This document shows positions 7,595 through 15,115 of a stretch of DNA of 50,581 bases, one piece after another. Position numbers and translations under genes: made by a program. The first letter of the stretch is position 1; every line of letters starts with the position of its first letter. Source of the DNA: an uncultured Porphyromonas sp. (GTDB lineage Bacteria > Bacteroidota > Bacteroidia > Bacteroidales > Porphyromonadaceae); NCBI RefSeq assembly GCF_905372525.1, contig NZ_CAJPPN010000014.1, positions 1 through 50,581 of the forward strand, given 5' to 3'. The notes under the pieces were generated by a model that saw only the letters and a program-made list of their open reading frames with translations, had not been told where the DNA came from and made no database searches.

Positions 7595-8167
7595 ATGCCC
7601 ACAGATCCCCCCATTCAATGTAGACTCCGTACATGTGTGTCCGAAGATGACGCTCAAGAGTTAAGGCGTCTTCGTAAGGTATTCGGATTTCGCAGCGACT
7701 ACCATCTTTTCAAGTCTTCTGTACTCTTGGTGTTGCGCTTGCTACAAAAAGCGGAGCGTAAGGGGATGGAGATGGATGAAGAGACCATCGAAGAAGCCTT
7801 TACCGCCCTAAGTGACTGGGAAGCACCTGAACTAGGGAAGCGCCCTAAGAGGGGGAGCAGGGAGGCTTCACTACTACACCTTTTGTTCGGGATTGATAAT
7901 GCACCTGTCGAAGATAAGATAGAGGGGAAATCCGCCCCAGAACCTCGTCCTGAGGTACAGGAATGGTATGAGAGGTTTACCAAACACCATTATCAGCGCC
8001 TTCATGATATGTTTGCTCATCGTATTCCCAGACCGACAGCCGACGGTATGACCCCTCTTGACCTATTTCACGAGACACTCCTTCGTCTCTGCTTCCCTCC
8101 TGAAGATATCGTTAATTGGGATGATTATCAGCGCTGGGCCCTTCGCAAGTTCCATCAAGTAGAATGA
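7595..8167 (+). CDS. Hypothetical phage protein with a possible sigma-region-2-like C-terminus
   Basis: The 190-residue product has a helical N-terminal half with basic and acidic stretches and no signal or membrane segment. From about residue 123, YERFTKHHYQRLHDMFAHRI followed by PLDLFHETLLRLCFP and NWDDYQRWALRKF resembles region 2 of ECF sigma factors (compare DLVQETFLRLW and FRAWLYRIA). A region 4 is not seen. This is a pattern resemblance only. It sits immediately upstream of the HNH gene with a 4-base overlap and just before the terminase promoter region, where a late regulator would fit. It could equally be a packaging accessory protein. Confidence 0.4.
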   Translation: MPTDPPIQCRLRTCVSEDDAQELRRLRKVFGFRSDYHLFKSSVLLVLRLLQKAERKGMEMDEETIEEAFTALSDWEAPELGKRPKRGSREASLLHLLFGIDNAPVEDKIEGKSAPEPRPEVQEWYERFTKHHYQRLHDMFAHRIPRPTADGMTPLDLFHETLLRLCFPPEDIVNWDDYQRWALRKFHQVE

Positions 8168-8523
8168 GACGACATCGTACACGCGACTACGCCCGTCTGA
8201 TGAATAGCAGGGCATGGCGTCGATTGAGACTGACATACCTATCACAGCATCCTCTATGTGAGGATTGCCTACTTGTCGATCGCACCACCCCAGCACAGGA
8301 AGTCCATCATATACGCCCCATAGAGAGCGCTGCTGGACGTCCAGAGGAGATGAAGGCTCTTGCACTCGATCCTGGGAACTTACGTGCACTCTGCACTTCT
8401 TGCCATCAAGAAGCGCACCGACTGCTCGCTTCATCTAGCAAAGCTGTAGCGAGGGAGCGAGCCAAGGAAGCCCTAGACTCCTTCGTCTCCCATTACCTAA
8501 CTGATCCACCACCTATTAAATGA
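8164..8523 (+). CDS. HNH endonuclease
   Basis: The 119-residue protein has the full HNH layout: zinc-knuckle pair C32-x2-C35 (LCEDC), the catalytic strand QEVHHIRPI with His48-His49, Asn72 in GNLRALC, the second pair C77-x2-C80, and His85. Small HNH proteins beside the terminase genes are known in HK97-type phages, where they are needed for cos cleavage with TerS and TerL. The ATG overlaps the upstream stop. The gene is separated from terS by 758 non-coding bases, unusually far for this pairing. Confidence 0.87.
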   Translation: MRRHRTRDYARLMNSRAWRRLRLTYLSQHPLCEDCLLVDRTTPAQEVHHIRPIESAAGRPEEMKALALDPGNLRALCTSCHQEAHRLLASSSKAVARERAKEALDSFVSHYLTDPPPIK

Positions 8524-8531
8524 TGTAGATA

Positions 8532-8563
8532 TTTGTTAGTATGACTTGCTTTCTCTACCTTTG
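8532..8563 (+). promoter_or_regulatory. Bacteroidota-type promoter for the RNA candidate
   Basis: TTTG at 8532-8535 and TACCTTTG at 8556-8563 are exact matches to the -33 and -7 elements (TTTG, TAnnTTTG) with 20 bases between them. Transcription would start around 8568, at the base of the first hairpin and only about 45 bases after the HNH stop. Confidence 0.8.
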
Positions 8564-8749
8564 CCCCTGCATGGCAGGCGGGGTAACGTATGCCTGCCAG
8601 CAGGGGAAGGAAGAAGTTTAGGACTTTGATATCGTGAATGTCACGATCCACTTCCCGAACTTAATCCTAATACTAATGCTCGTTCGCATGACTTGAAGTA
8701 TTAGGAGTTTTAAGTTAAAGGGGTGAGGCCTTCGGGCTTTGCCCCTTTT
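8564..8749 (+). ncRNA. Structured non-coding RNA candidate, about 180 nt, in the HNH-terminase gap
   Basis: A consensus promoter and a strong terminator bound a coding-free stretch with nested stems. Hairpin 1 pairs CCCCTGC (8564-8570) with GCAGGGG (8600-8606) and TGGCAGGC (8572-8579) with GCCTGCCA (8592-8599). Hairpin 2 pairs ATCGTGA (8631-8637) with TCACGAT (8641-8647), extendable by GGGAAG (8604-8609) with CTTCCC (8651-8656). Hairpin 3 pairs AACTTAATCCTAATACT (8658-8674) with AGTATTAGGA (8697-8706) and TTAAGTT (8710-8716) around an inner ATGC/GCAT stem. Some pairings exclude each other. If the start is near 8568, the outermost pairs of hairpin 1 would be missing. It matches no RNA family I can name. 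Confidence 0.7.
8717..8749 (+). terminator. Intrinsic terminator with a UUCG tetraloop
   Basis: AAAGGGG (8717-8723) pairs with CCCCTTT (8742-8748) and the stem continues through G-U pairs to GCC-TTCG-GGC, a very stable C(UUCG)G loop. It is followed by TTCTCTT. It ends the RNA candidate and may also act on the convergent minus-strand transcript. Confidence 0.85.
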
Positions 8750-8839
8750 CTCTTAGGTACTAGGACTTTCCTTGTACCCGTCCAAAAGTTCCGTTATCAA
8801 GTGGCTCGCTTGCCTCTGTTTCCCATCCCTTTTGTACTA

Positions 8840-8871
8840 CAAAGATACGAAAAATATACGTACTAACCAAA
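8840..8871 (-). promoter_or_regulatory. Convergent minus-strand promoter
   Basis: Read on the minus strand, TTTG (complement of 8868-8871) and TATCTTTG (complement of 8840-8847) are separated by exactly 20 bases, a full consensus match. It points left, toward the RNA candidate. No minus-strand gene follows, so the product would be a roughly 120-base RNA ending near the shared terminator, or antisense to the RNA candidate on read-through. Confidence 0.7.
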
Positions 8872-8915
8872 TATAATCAATTCTTTCTCAGATACTTACG
8901 ATGATTTTTAAGCAA

Positions 8916-9058
8916 GGGGGGGGAGGGTGTTTTTTAGGAAAGGGAGGCCCCCTGCATACCACCCCCTGCACCCTCTTTTACGCGTGAGGTCTCAGGGTCC
9001 CGTGGGGGTATTTCTGTGCATGGAAGGTTGGGGGGGAGGGAACTATCCCCGGGGGCAG
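8916..9058. other. G/C-tract region with CCCCCTGCA repeats upstream of terS
   Basis: Runs of seven or more G (from 8916 and around 9028) alternate with C runs. CCCCCTGCATACC (8948-8960) is followed by CCCCCTGCACCC (8962-8973), and GAGGGTG (8923-8929) can pair with CACCCTC (8969-8975). No coding frame is convincing. Terminase recognition or cleavage sites (cos/pac) commonly lie just upstream of the small-subunit gene, so this is a candidate packaging site. The rest of 8750-9281 holds no gene I can support. Confidence 0.4.
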
Positions 9059-9236
9059 CTAGGTGACAAAGTTGCAAAAAATGCAACCGAGTGGAACGAA
9101 AAATAGGCAAGTGTGAGGTGTTGTGGGGACAGATAAATTCGTTTGGGGGGTAAGGGTATGATTCAACTTTACAGGGGAAGCCCCTGCCATTTCAGGGACC
9201 AATCGCAGGAATTGCCCAAGGGGCTACTATGGTTGA

Positions 9237-9263
9237 TATCTTTCGTGAACAGCGCTTGTTCAC
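9237..9263 (+). promoter_or_regulatory. Weak promoter with an operator-like dyad before terS
   Basis: TATCTTTC at 9237-9244 differs by one base from the -7 element; only an imperfect ATTG lies 22 bases upstream. It abuts the perfect dyad GTGAACA (9245-9251) / TGTTCAC (9257-9263), which would cover the transcription start. That is a typical position for a repressor site controlling late genes. The terS ATG follows 18 bases later. Confidence 0.45.
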
Positions 9264-9281
9264 TAATATTTTGATTGAGCT

Positions 9282-9689
9282 ATGAACAAGGACCAGACTA
9301 TTTCTTTCCTCCGTGAGTGCCTAGAGGCTATCGAATCTTACTCTGCTGCTTTTGAGCCTCTATTAGAAGATCTATCTATGGCGCTACAGGTGCGTGACAT
9401 GGCTTATCAGAGCCTCATGCAAGACGGTGTTATCGTGGAGGAGCTAAGTCGAGAGGGTGACCCACGAAAGAAGGGGAACCCTGCCTGGCCGATGTTTATC
9501 GAGACCAGCAAGGAAGTCCGTGCTAAGCTCACAGCTCTCAACATGACGGTCGCCACTGCGAAGTTTACTAGTGGAGACGAAGTAGATAAGCTAAATCAGA
9601 TCCTCCTCGAAGCCCTCAATGAGTACACTAAGCCCAAGCGAAGCACAAAAGCTAAAAGCCCAGCTAGTAGAAAGGTTACAAAGGACTAA
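9282..9689 (+). CDS. terS: Phage terminase small subunit, P27-like
   Basis: The 135-residue helical protein has the features of P27-family small terminases: two N-terminal helices, a central NPAW motif (KKGNPAWPMFIE), a following helix with SKEVRAKLTALNMT, and a lysine-rich tail. Small subunits bind the packaging start site and activate the large subunit. The gene directly precedes and overlaps terL by 71 bases, supporting the assignment. Its DNA site probably lies in the G/C-tract region just upstream. Confidence 0.72.
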   Translation: MNKDQTISFLRECLEAIESYSAAFEPLLEDLSMALQVRDMAYQSLMQDGVIVEELSREGDPRKKGNPAWPMFIETSKEVRAKLTALNMTVATAKFTSGDEVDKLNQILLEALNEYTKPKRSTKAKSPASRKVTKD

Positions 9690-11352
9690 GATCCCCTACC
9701 CTCGCTTCAACAAGCTGGATAAGCGACTCTCCTCCTATATTCGCGCTTGCATCAAGAGTCCCGAACTACATAATATGTATGAGCTCTTCGCCTTGGAGAG
9801 CTTTCTTCAAAAGGTCGAGCGCTATACCCTCCGGGACGAGAAGGTCCGCCACTTTATAACTTTTTACGAGCATATCCGGCTCCCAAGCGCCGAGGGTATG
9901 GTCTTTTTCCCGCTGACACCAGTGCAGGTTTTCCAATTCACGAATATCTTCTGGTTCTATTATCCTGATGACCCGGATCGGAGGGTGGTGCGTGAGGTGC
10001 TACTTTTCGTTCCGCGTAAGTTCAGTAAGACGACTAGCATTGCCACACTTGCCGTCTACGATCTCCTCTACGGAGATGCTAATGCAGAGAGTTACGTCGG
10101 TTCAAATAGCTACCAGCAATCGCAGGTCTGCTTTGGAGTGATTAGTAAGATCCTCCGGGCTCTAGACCCCACGCTTCGTCGCTTCAAGATTAACCGTGAG
10201 CAGGTATTCAATCGTATGCCTGGAAAGATGTCGATCTCTCGATGTCTTGCCAGCGCTGCCGATCGCCTTGATGGGCTGAATGCTTCACTCGTGATCATTG
10301 ACGAGTACGCCCAGGCAGAATCGGACGCTCTCAAGGGTGTACTCACAAGCTCTATGGGAGCCCGTCGCAATCCCCTAACCTTCGTGATTACCACCGCCAG
10401 CGATAAGTCAGATACTCCATTTATCGAAATGCTAGAGGCTTATAAGTCAATTCTTCGAGGAGAGGCGGAGAATGATGCTATCTTCGCCCACGTCTTTGAG
10501 CCTGACGCCTTGGATGAAGAGGGCGACCCGAATACCTGGATGAAGGTACAGCCCCACCTCGGAGTTACCGTACGCCCTGAGTACTACGCCGCTGAATACG
10601 AGAAGGCACAGCTTACCGCTGGAGAGATGAAGACCTTCCGAAACAAGCTCCTCAACATCTTTGCTCGAGATGAACGAGAGATGTGGTTGGATCGAGCCAC
10701 CATCGAGCGTGCCTTTCTCTCTGTCCCCCTAGAACTTCTCCGTGGATCACGGGCTATGTGTGCCGTGGACCTCTCCGTACGAGACGACTTCTCCGCCGTC
10801 ACCTTCCTCATCTATACCCCGAGTCGTGTCCCTGAGGGGAGGACGACCGTCTGCCCCTTCCACGCTGTGACATACTACTTCTTCCCCCGGGGGCAACTCG
10901 ATCGCCATGTCAATCGGGAGCTTTATCGCCGATGGGTAGACGCAGGACACCTCCTCCTCTGCGAAGGTGAATCCATCGACTATGCTCAGATAGTGAATCT
11001 CATCCTCAGTCAGCCTTTCGCCACCCTAAAGATCGGATACGATCCCTACAAGGCATTGGAGTTTACCAATCTACTCCTCGCTACCCCCGGGGTAGGGAAG
11101 GCGAACCTCGAACCTATTCCTCAGACAAATGGGAGCTTCAACACTGCCGTAGACTCCTTTGAGCTTGCTCTCTCCCGTGACCAGATCACCTTCGACCCAA
11201 ATCCCATCACCGCTTACTGCTTCGCCAACGCCGTAATTGACTCCGACCGCCTCGAGAACCGTAAGCCCATCAAGGCAACGCCCAACGAGAAGATAGACGG
11301 TGCTATCACCTGCCTTATGGGCTTCTGGCTCTTTAATCACTATAAGTCATAG
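9619..11352 (+). CDS. terL: Phage terminase large subunit
   Basis: The 577-residue protein has an ATPase domain with the Walker A-like RKFSKTT (residues 133-139) and Walker B strand SLVIIDEYAQ with Asp228-Glu229. A coupling segment TFVITTASD follows. The C-terminal nuclease domain begins around AVDLSVRDDFSAVT with Asp384 as a probable metal ligand. It pumps DNA into proheads and cuts it. The start at 9619 lies inside the terS frame; the next in-frame ATG would remove about 52 residues, so the overlap start is preferred. Confidence 0.93.
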   Translation: MSTLSPSEAQKLKAQLVERLQRTKIPYPRFNKLDKRLSSYIRACIKSPELHNMYELFALESFLQKVERYTLRDEKVRHFITFYEHIRLPSAEGMVFFPLTPVQVFQFTNIFWFYYPDDPDRRVVREVLLFVPRKFSKTTSIATLAVYDLLYGDANAESYVGSNSYQQSQVCFGVISKILRALDPTLRRFKINREQVFNRMPGKMSISRCLASAADRLDGLNASLVIIDEYAQAESDALKGVLTSSMGARRNPLTFVITTASDKSDTPFIEMLEAYKSILRGEAENDAIFAHVFEPDALDEEGDPNTWMKVQPHLGVTVRPEYYAAEYEKAQLTAGEMKTFRNKLLNIFARDEREMWLDRATIERAFLSVPLELLRGSRAMCAVDLSVRDDFSAVTFLIYTPSRVPEGRTTVCPFHAVTYYFFPRGQLDRHVNRELYRRWVDAGHLLLCEGESIDYAQIVNLILSQPFATLKIGYDPYKALEFTNLLLATPGVGKANLEPIPQTNGSFNTAVDSFELALSRDQITFDPNPITAYCFANAVIDSDRLENRKPIKATPNEKIDGAITCLMGFWLFNHYKS

Positions 11353-11398
11353 GACTGTACGCTATGCCTTCTCCACTCACCAGCTAATCCCTCATTTT

Positions 11399-12649
11399 AT
11401 GTTTCTCCTCCAATCCCTCCGTTCGCTCTTCCGTCGTAGTAAAGACTGCCAAAGTTCTTCAGGTTCCTCTTCTCTGGATAACTTCCTCGCTGACTTCGCT
11501 CCACGCCGCAACTCCTCCATCTCTACACCAGAGAGTGCTATGGCAATTGCGGCCGTCTATCGCTGTGTGGACATCCTCTCAGGCACTATCGCCTCCCTCG
11601 ATCTCCAGCATCAGAAGAAAGACCGCAAGGTCTTTATCTACGACGAAACTAGCCCTCTCTCACTCCTTTTCTCAGGTAAGGCTAACGACCGTCAGAACTT
11701 CTTCACCTTACTTCAAAATGCGATTATACGCCTGCTCCTTTCAGGTAACGCTTACCTAATGCCTCGCTTCGATCGATCGGGGCAGATCGATAGTCTCATT
11801 CTCCTCTCTGAAGGAGCCGTATCGTACGACCCGTTAAGTAACCGTTACCATATCTCTGATCCAGTCTTTGCTATCGCCGGAGACTTTCCAGCTGATGCCA
11901 TTATCCACCTCAAGAACAAGAGCCTAGATGGGGGCTACACTGGTGTCTCCACTATCCGATACGCAGCCCTTAGCCTCAGCCTCAGCGCCAACGCTGACCG
12001 CCAGACCAATGACGGGCTCCTCGCAGGGAACCAGAAATCTGGCTTCCTTGTCGGTGGTAATGAACTCCAAGGAATAGGCGCACTGAGCGAAGACGTTTCT
12101 GACCGAATTACAGCCAGGGTGAACCGAGAGATCCAGGCAGGCCAGCGCATCATTCGCCTTTCTGGATCAATGCAGTTCATAGAGAGTAGTATGAGCAACA
12201 GCGACGCAGAACTGCTAGAGGTGCGCAAGTACTCCGTCCTTGATGTCTGTCGATTCTTTGGAGTTCACCCTTACATGGTTTTTGCTGATCAAAGCACCAA
12301 CTATAAGGAGGCCGAGAACTCCCAGATCAACTTTCTCAACCAGACCCTCCGGCCTTTTCTTCGACAGATCGAGCAGGAGTTCACCGACAAGCTCTTGCCA
12401 CGCTCCCGGCGACAAGCTGAGCGTATTCGCTTCGATCTATCTGCCCTCTTTGCAACGGATCTACGGACTCGCGCCGAGTACGTAAAATCTTTGGTAGAGT
12501 CTGGTGTGATGACACCTAATGAAGGAAGGCAATTTGAAGGTCGTGCACCCCTAGATGGAGGAGACACCCTCTTTGTCTCCTGTAATATTGCCCCTATTGA
12601 CAGCCCTAAGATACGTGGAGATCAGGGAGAGATACCTCTTGAAGAATAG
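11399..12649 (+). CDS. Phage portal protein, HK97 family
   Basis: The start at 11399 gives a 416-residue protein beginning MFLLQSLRSLFRRSK; an upstream ATG at 11300 lies inside terL and is unlikely. Family marks include MAIAAVYRCVDILSGTIASL, LLLSGNAYLMPRFDRSG, the helical LKNKSLDGGYTGVSTIRYAA, and the C-terminal FGVHPYMVFADQS. The portal dodecamer forms the DNA entry vertex and the docking ring for terminase and later the connectors. Position between terL and the protease is the standard HK97 order. Confidence 0.93.
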   Translation: MFLLQSLRSLFRRSKDCQSSSGSSSLDNFLADFAPRRNSSISTPESAMAIAAVYRCVDILSGTIASLDLQHQKKDRKVFIYDETSPLSLLFSGKANDRQNFFTLLQNAIIRLLLSGNAYLMPRFDRSGQIDSLILLSEGAVSYDPLSNRYHISDPVFAIAGDFPADAIIHLKNKSLDGGYTGVSTIRYAALSLSLSANADRQTNDGLLAGNQKSGFLVGGNELQGIGALSEDVSDRITARVNREIQAGQRIIRLSGSMQFIESSMSNSDAELLEVRKYSVLDVCRFFGVHPYMVFADQSTNYKEAENSQINFLNQTLRPFLRQIEQEFTDKLLPRSRRQAERIRFDLSALFATDLRTRAEYVKSLVESGVMTPNEGRQFEGRAPLDGGDTLFVSCNIAPIDSPKIRGDQGEIPLEE

Positions 12650-12703
12650 TGGGGCCAAAAGATGGGCCTGTAGGAGTAAGGGTGTATAACTATCCCAAGC
12701 AGT

Positions 12704-13369
12704 ATGTCTAAAGATCCTTCAATAGACCACCCAGTAGAAATCCTGCATGAGCGCCGGAGCTTTGATGGCCTAGATACTCGCCCTGCTTTAGGTGATGGTG
12801 AGAGCCGCTGTATTGAGGGGCTTGCCATCGTCTACGAAAGAGAGAGTGAAGTCCTCTATGACTGGTGGGAGGATCGCGCCTTCACTGAGATCGTCCACCG
12901 TGGTGCTGTTACAGAGGAACTCCTTAGTTCCTCTGACGTTCTCGCGCTCTACGAGCACGACCGCACCAAGCTCCTCGCCCGTAGTACTCATGGTGAGGGT
13001 AGCCTCACCCTTTCCATCACCCAGAAAGGTCTCCGGTATTCGTTCGACGCCCCAAAGACCCAGCTCGGAGATGACACTCTGGAGCTCCTACGTAGGGGGG
13101 ATCTCCGTGCTTCTAGCTTCCTTTTCGGTGTCGGTAAGGGCGACACCCGCTGGGAACAGAGAAGTGATGGATCATGGATCCGCCATATCGACCATTTCTC
13201 CTTTCTTGGTGATGTCTCTGTAGTCAGCCAACCTGCCTACCCTCAGAGCACAGCCAACGCTCGAAGTCTCCCTGACTTTCCGCCCTCCGAGGATCCAAAG
13301 AAAGAGCCACGCTCGAAGTCTCCCCTCGAAGAGTACGCACTGAAGCGTGCCAATCTCATTTCCCTCTAA
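12704..13369 (+). CDS. HK97-family prohead protease
   Basis: This 221-residue protein shows the assemblin/HK97 protease pattern: RCIEGLAIVYERESEVLYDWWEDRAFTE split across the first strands, the histidine motif ALYEHDRTKLLAR with His85, and the serine motif LRASSFLFGV (Ser137/Ser138). A conserved late strand DVSVVSQPAYPQS follows. It degrades the scaffold part of the capsid protein during head maturation. The tail after about residue 190 is charged and probably removed or disordered. Confidence 0.92.
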   Translation: MSKDPSIDHPVEILHERRSFDGLDTRPALGDGESRCIEGLAIVYERESEVLYDWWEDRAFTEIVHRGAVTEELLSSSDVLALYEHDRTKLLARSTHGEGSLTLSITQKGLRYSFDAPKTQLGDDTLELLRRGDLRASSFLFGVGKGDTRWEQRSDGSWIRHIDHFSFLGDVSVVSQPAYPQSTANARSLPDFPPSEDPKKEPRSKSPLEEYALKRANLISL

Positions 13370-13386
13370 ATTTATCCCCCCTCCCT

Positions 13387-14487
13387 ATGACAAAAGAACA
13401 AGAAGAGCTCCAAAAGTCGCACGCTCGCTTCAAAGAACTACAAGAAGTCCGCAGAGCAGGTAAGCTCACTGAGGAAGAAGAGCGGGAGCTCATTCAGCTC
13501 ACTGCTGACCTTGAAGAGCGAAGTGTCAATGCCCTGGCACAGAAGGCTCTCCAAGCGATACAAGGCACTGATAGTGCAGAGGCTAACCAAGCCTTCCTCG
13601 AGGCTGGTCGTCGTGCTTATAGCACCCATCAAGCAGTCGATGTGGAAGCACGTGCGGCCACACTCTCCCCTCAAGTCGAGGCGGCTCGCCCGACTGTCAT
13701 CCAAGAAATCTTGCAGCCACTCGAGGCAGAGCTCATCCACACCAAAGTGGGGCTGAAGATCCAGACAGGGGTCCATGGACAACCAGTTTGGCCAGTCTTA
13801 GCAGGAGTTAAGGCGACCATCGCAGGAGAGAATGTCGCACTTAGCGATCAGGCTATTAGCCTCGATAAGGTGAGTGCCAAGTCTGAGCGTGTCGGTGTGT
13901 ATGTTCCTGTCACCATGCAGGCGCTAGGTACGACGAACCTCAATCTCCGCTCGATCACCATTGAGCGCCTAGCACAGGCCGTAGGGGATACTCTTAACAC
14001 GGCGCTCTTTGCCAAGACCGCCCCAAGCTCCCCCAACAATGGCATCGGCTCCGTACTCGCAGCACCCTATGCTACTCCTCTCACATCAGGGTGGTCTGCC
14101 TCGGTCGCCCCTACGATCAAGGAGGTCGTTGCCCTTGAGGCCGAAGTGCTAGGAAAGGAAGTCAAGGTGGACAATAGTACTGCGTACTTCGTACACCCCA
14201 AGACCTATTGCATGCTGAAATCGACTCCCATAGAGAAGGGGAACCCCAAGATGATGCTCGAAGATGGGCACATGAACAATCTCCCCGTAATCTCTACCAC
14301 CTATATCCCTGAGGACGCTATCCTCTTCGGGACCTTGTCCTATGCGGTGCTTGCTCACCACGGAAATGGTGATCGCTTCTATGCTCAGTACAACGGAGTG
14401 TATGATAGGATTGACTTCACCCTCAACGGTGATTACTCCATCACAGTGCTCCGCCCAGAGGCATTTGCCGCCATCAAGCGTAAGTAG
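13387..14487 (+). CDS. Major capsid protein, HK97 fold
   Basis: The 366-residue protein starts with a charged helical delta/scaffold region (about residues 1-95, rich in Glu, Lys and Gln). The HK97-fold shell domain starts around VEAARPTVIQEILQPLEAELI. Typical segments follow: VTMQALGTTNLNLRSITIERLAQAV, FAKTAPSSPNN and VLRPEAFAAI at the end. The protease immediately upstream probably cleaves near residue 95 (close to ATLSPQVEAARP). The position 17 bases after the protease supports one operon. Confidence 0.93.
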   Translation: MTKEQEELQKSHARFKELQEVRRAGKLTEEEERELIQLTADLEERSVNALAQKALQAIQGTDSAEANQAFLEAGRRAYSTHQAVDVEARAATLSPQVEAARPTVIQEILQPLEAELIHTKVGLKIQTGVHGQPVWPVLAGVKATIAGENVALSDQAISLDKVSAKSERVGVYVPVTMQALGTTNLNLRSITIERLAQAVGDTLNTALFAKTAPSSPNNGIGSVLAAPYATPLTSGWSASVAPTIKEVVALEAEVLGKEVKVDNSTAYFVHPKTYCMLKSTPIEKGNPKMMLEDGHMNNLPVISTTYIPEDAILFGTLSYAVLAHHGNGDRFYAQYNGVYDRIDFTLNGDYSITVLRPEAFAAIKRK

Positions 14488-14495
14488 TACCCCTT

Positions 14496-14795
14496 ATGCC
14501 CCGGTACCTAACCCTCCCCGAAGCTAAGAAACACCTCAACGTAGACCACGATGAGGATGATGGCTTTATCGTCGAGCTCCTTGATGTAGCTGAAGATTTC
14601 CTCTCGAACCTCCTCCATCGGCCGCTCTATGCAGTTGAGGAATCAGATGGAACTCTTCCCCCTGCTCTTCGACATGCTCTGAGGATGATAGTCGCTCGTC
14701 TCTATGCAGATAGGGAGGGGTATCGGTCTGGGCGCATGACGGAACTCCCTTTTACCATTCCAGCCCTCATCAGCCCTTACAGGATAGAGCGATGA
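14496..14795 (+). CDS. Head-tail connector (gp6-like)
   Basis: The 99-residue protein has the connector signature PRYLTLPEAKKHLNVDH, then DDGFIVELLDVAEDFLSNLL and a final helix LRHALRMIVARLYADRE. This matches the small all-helical HK97 gp6-type adaptor that docks under the portal. It starts 9 bases after the capsid gene and overlaps the next start by 4 bases. Confidence 0.85.
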   Translation: MPRYLTLPEAKKHLNVDHDEDDGFIVELLDVAEDFLSNLLHRPLYAVEESDGTLPPALRHALRMIVARLYADREGYRSGRMTELPFTIPALISPYRIER

Positions 14796-15115
14796 ACGCA
14801 GGAGCCTTTACCCACCGCATTACCTTCATTAGCTCCGTACGTATTCAGAGCGCATCTGGAGCTGTACGCGACGAACGACAGGAGGCCTTTCACACCCGAG
14901 CCTTCCTTAAGACATTGCGTCCAACCTTCAATAAGAATGGATTGCAGGCCCAGGAAGTCGTAGACCCTAGCTCACTTGTCTTTGTAGTACGAGACGACAG
15001 GCGCCTCACCGCTTGTCGCTGGCTCCGCTGGCGCGCTGACATCTACAGCATCGTCCTCCTCAAGCCTCTGCCCGATCGTACGGTCGAAGTTACCGCCCGA
15101 TATGTAGACGAGTAA
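14792..15115 (+). CDS. Head closure / head-tail adaptor protein
   Basis: The 107-residue beta-rich protein (FTHRITFISSVRIQSASGAV, then VFVVRDDRRLTACRWLRWRADIYSIV) matches the short stopper/adaptor proteins that sit between connector and tail. The start MNAGAFTHRITF and central R-W-R-x-D-IYSI resemble the phage head-tail joining family. It overlaps both neighbours by a few bases, a sign of translational coupling. Confidence 0.8.
   Translation: MNAGAFTHRITFISSVRIQSASGAVRDERQEAFHTRAFLKTLRPTFNKNGLQAQEVVDPSSLVFVVRDDRRLTACRWLRWRADIYSIVLLKPLPDRTVEVTARYVDE

Noticed and set aside
8564..8749. 6S RNA, tmRNA or a tRNA in the structured stretch
   Set aside because: It has no tRNA-like acceptor or tag-peptide frame, and consists of several separate hairpins rather than the single long interrupted stem of 6S RNA.
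9160..9276. 38-codon frame MIQLYRGSPCHFRDQSQELP just before terS
   Set aside because: It runs through the operator dyad and an AGCCCC/GGGGCT pairing and lacks any domain; the bases look regulatory rather than coding.
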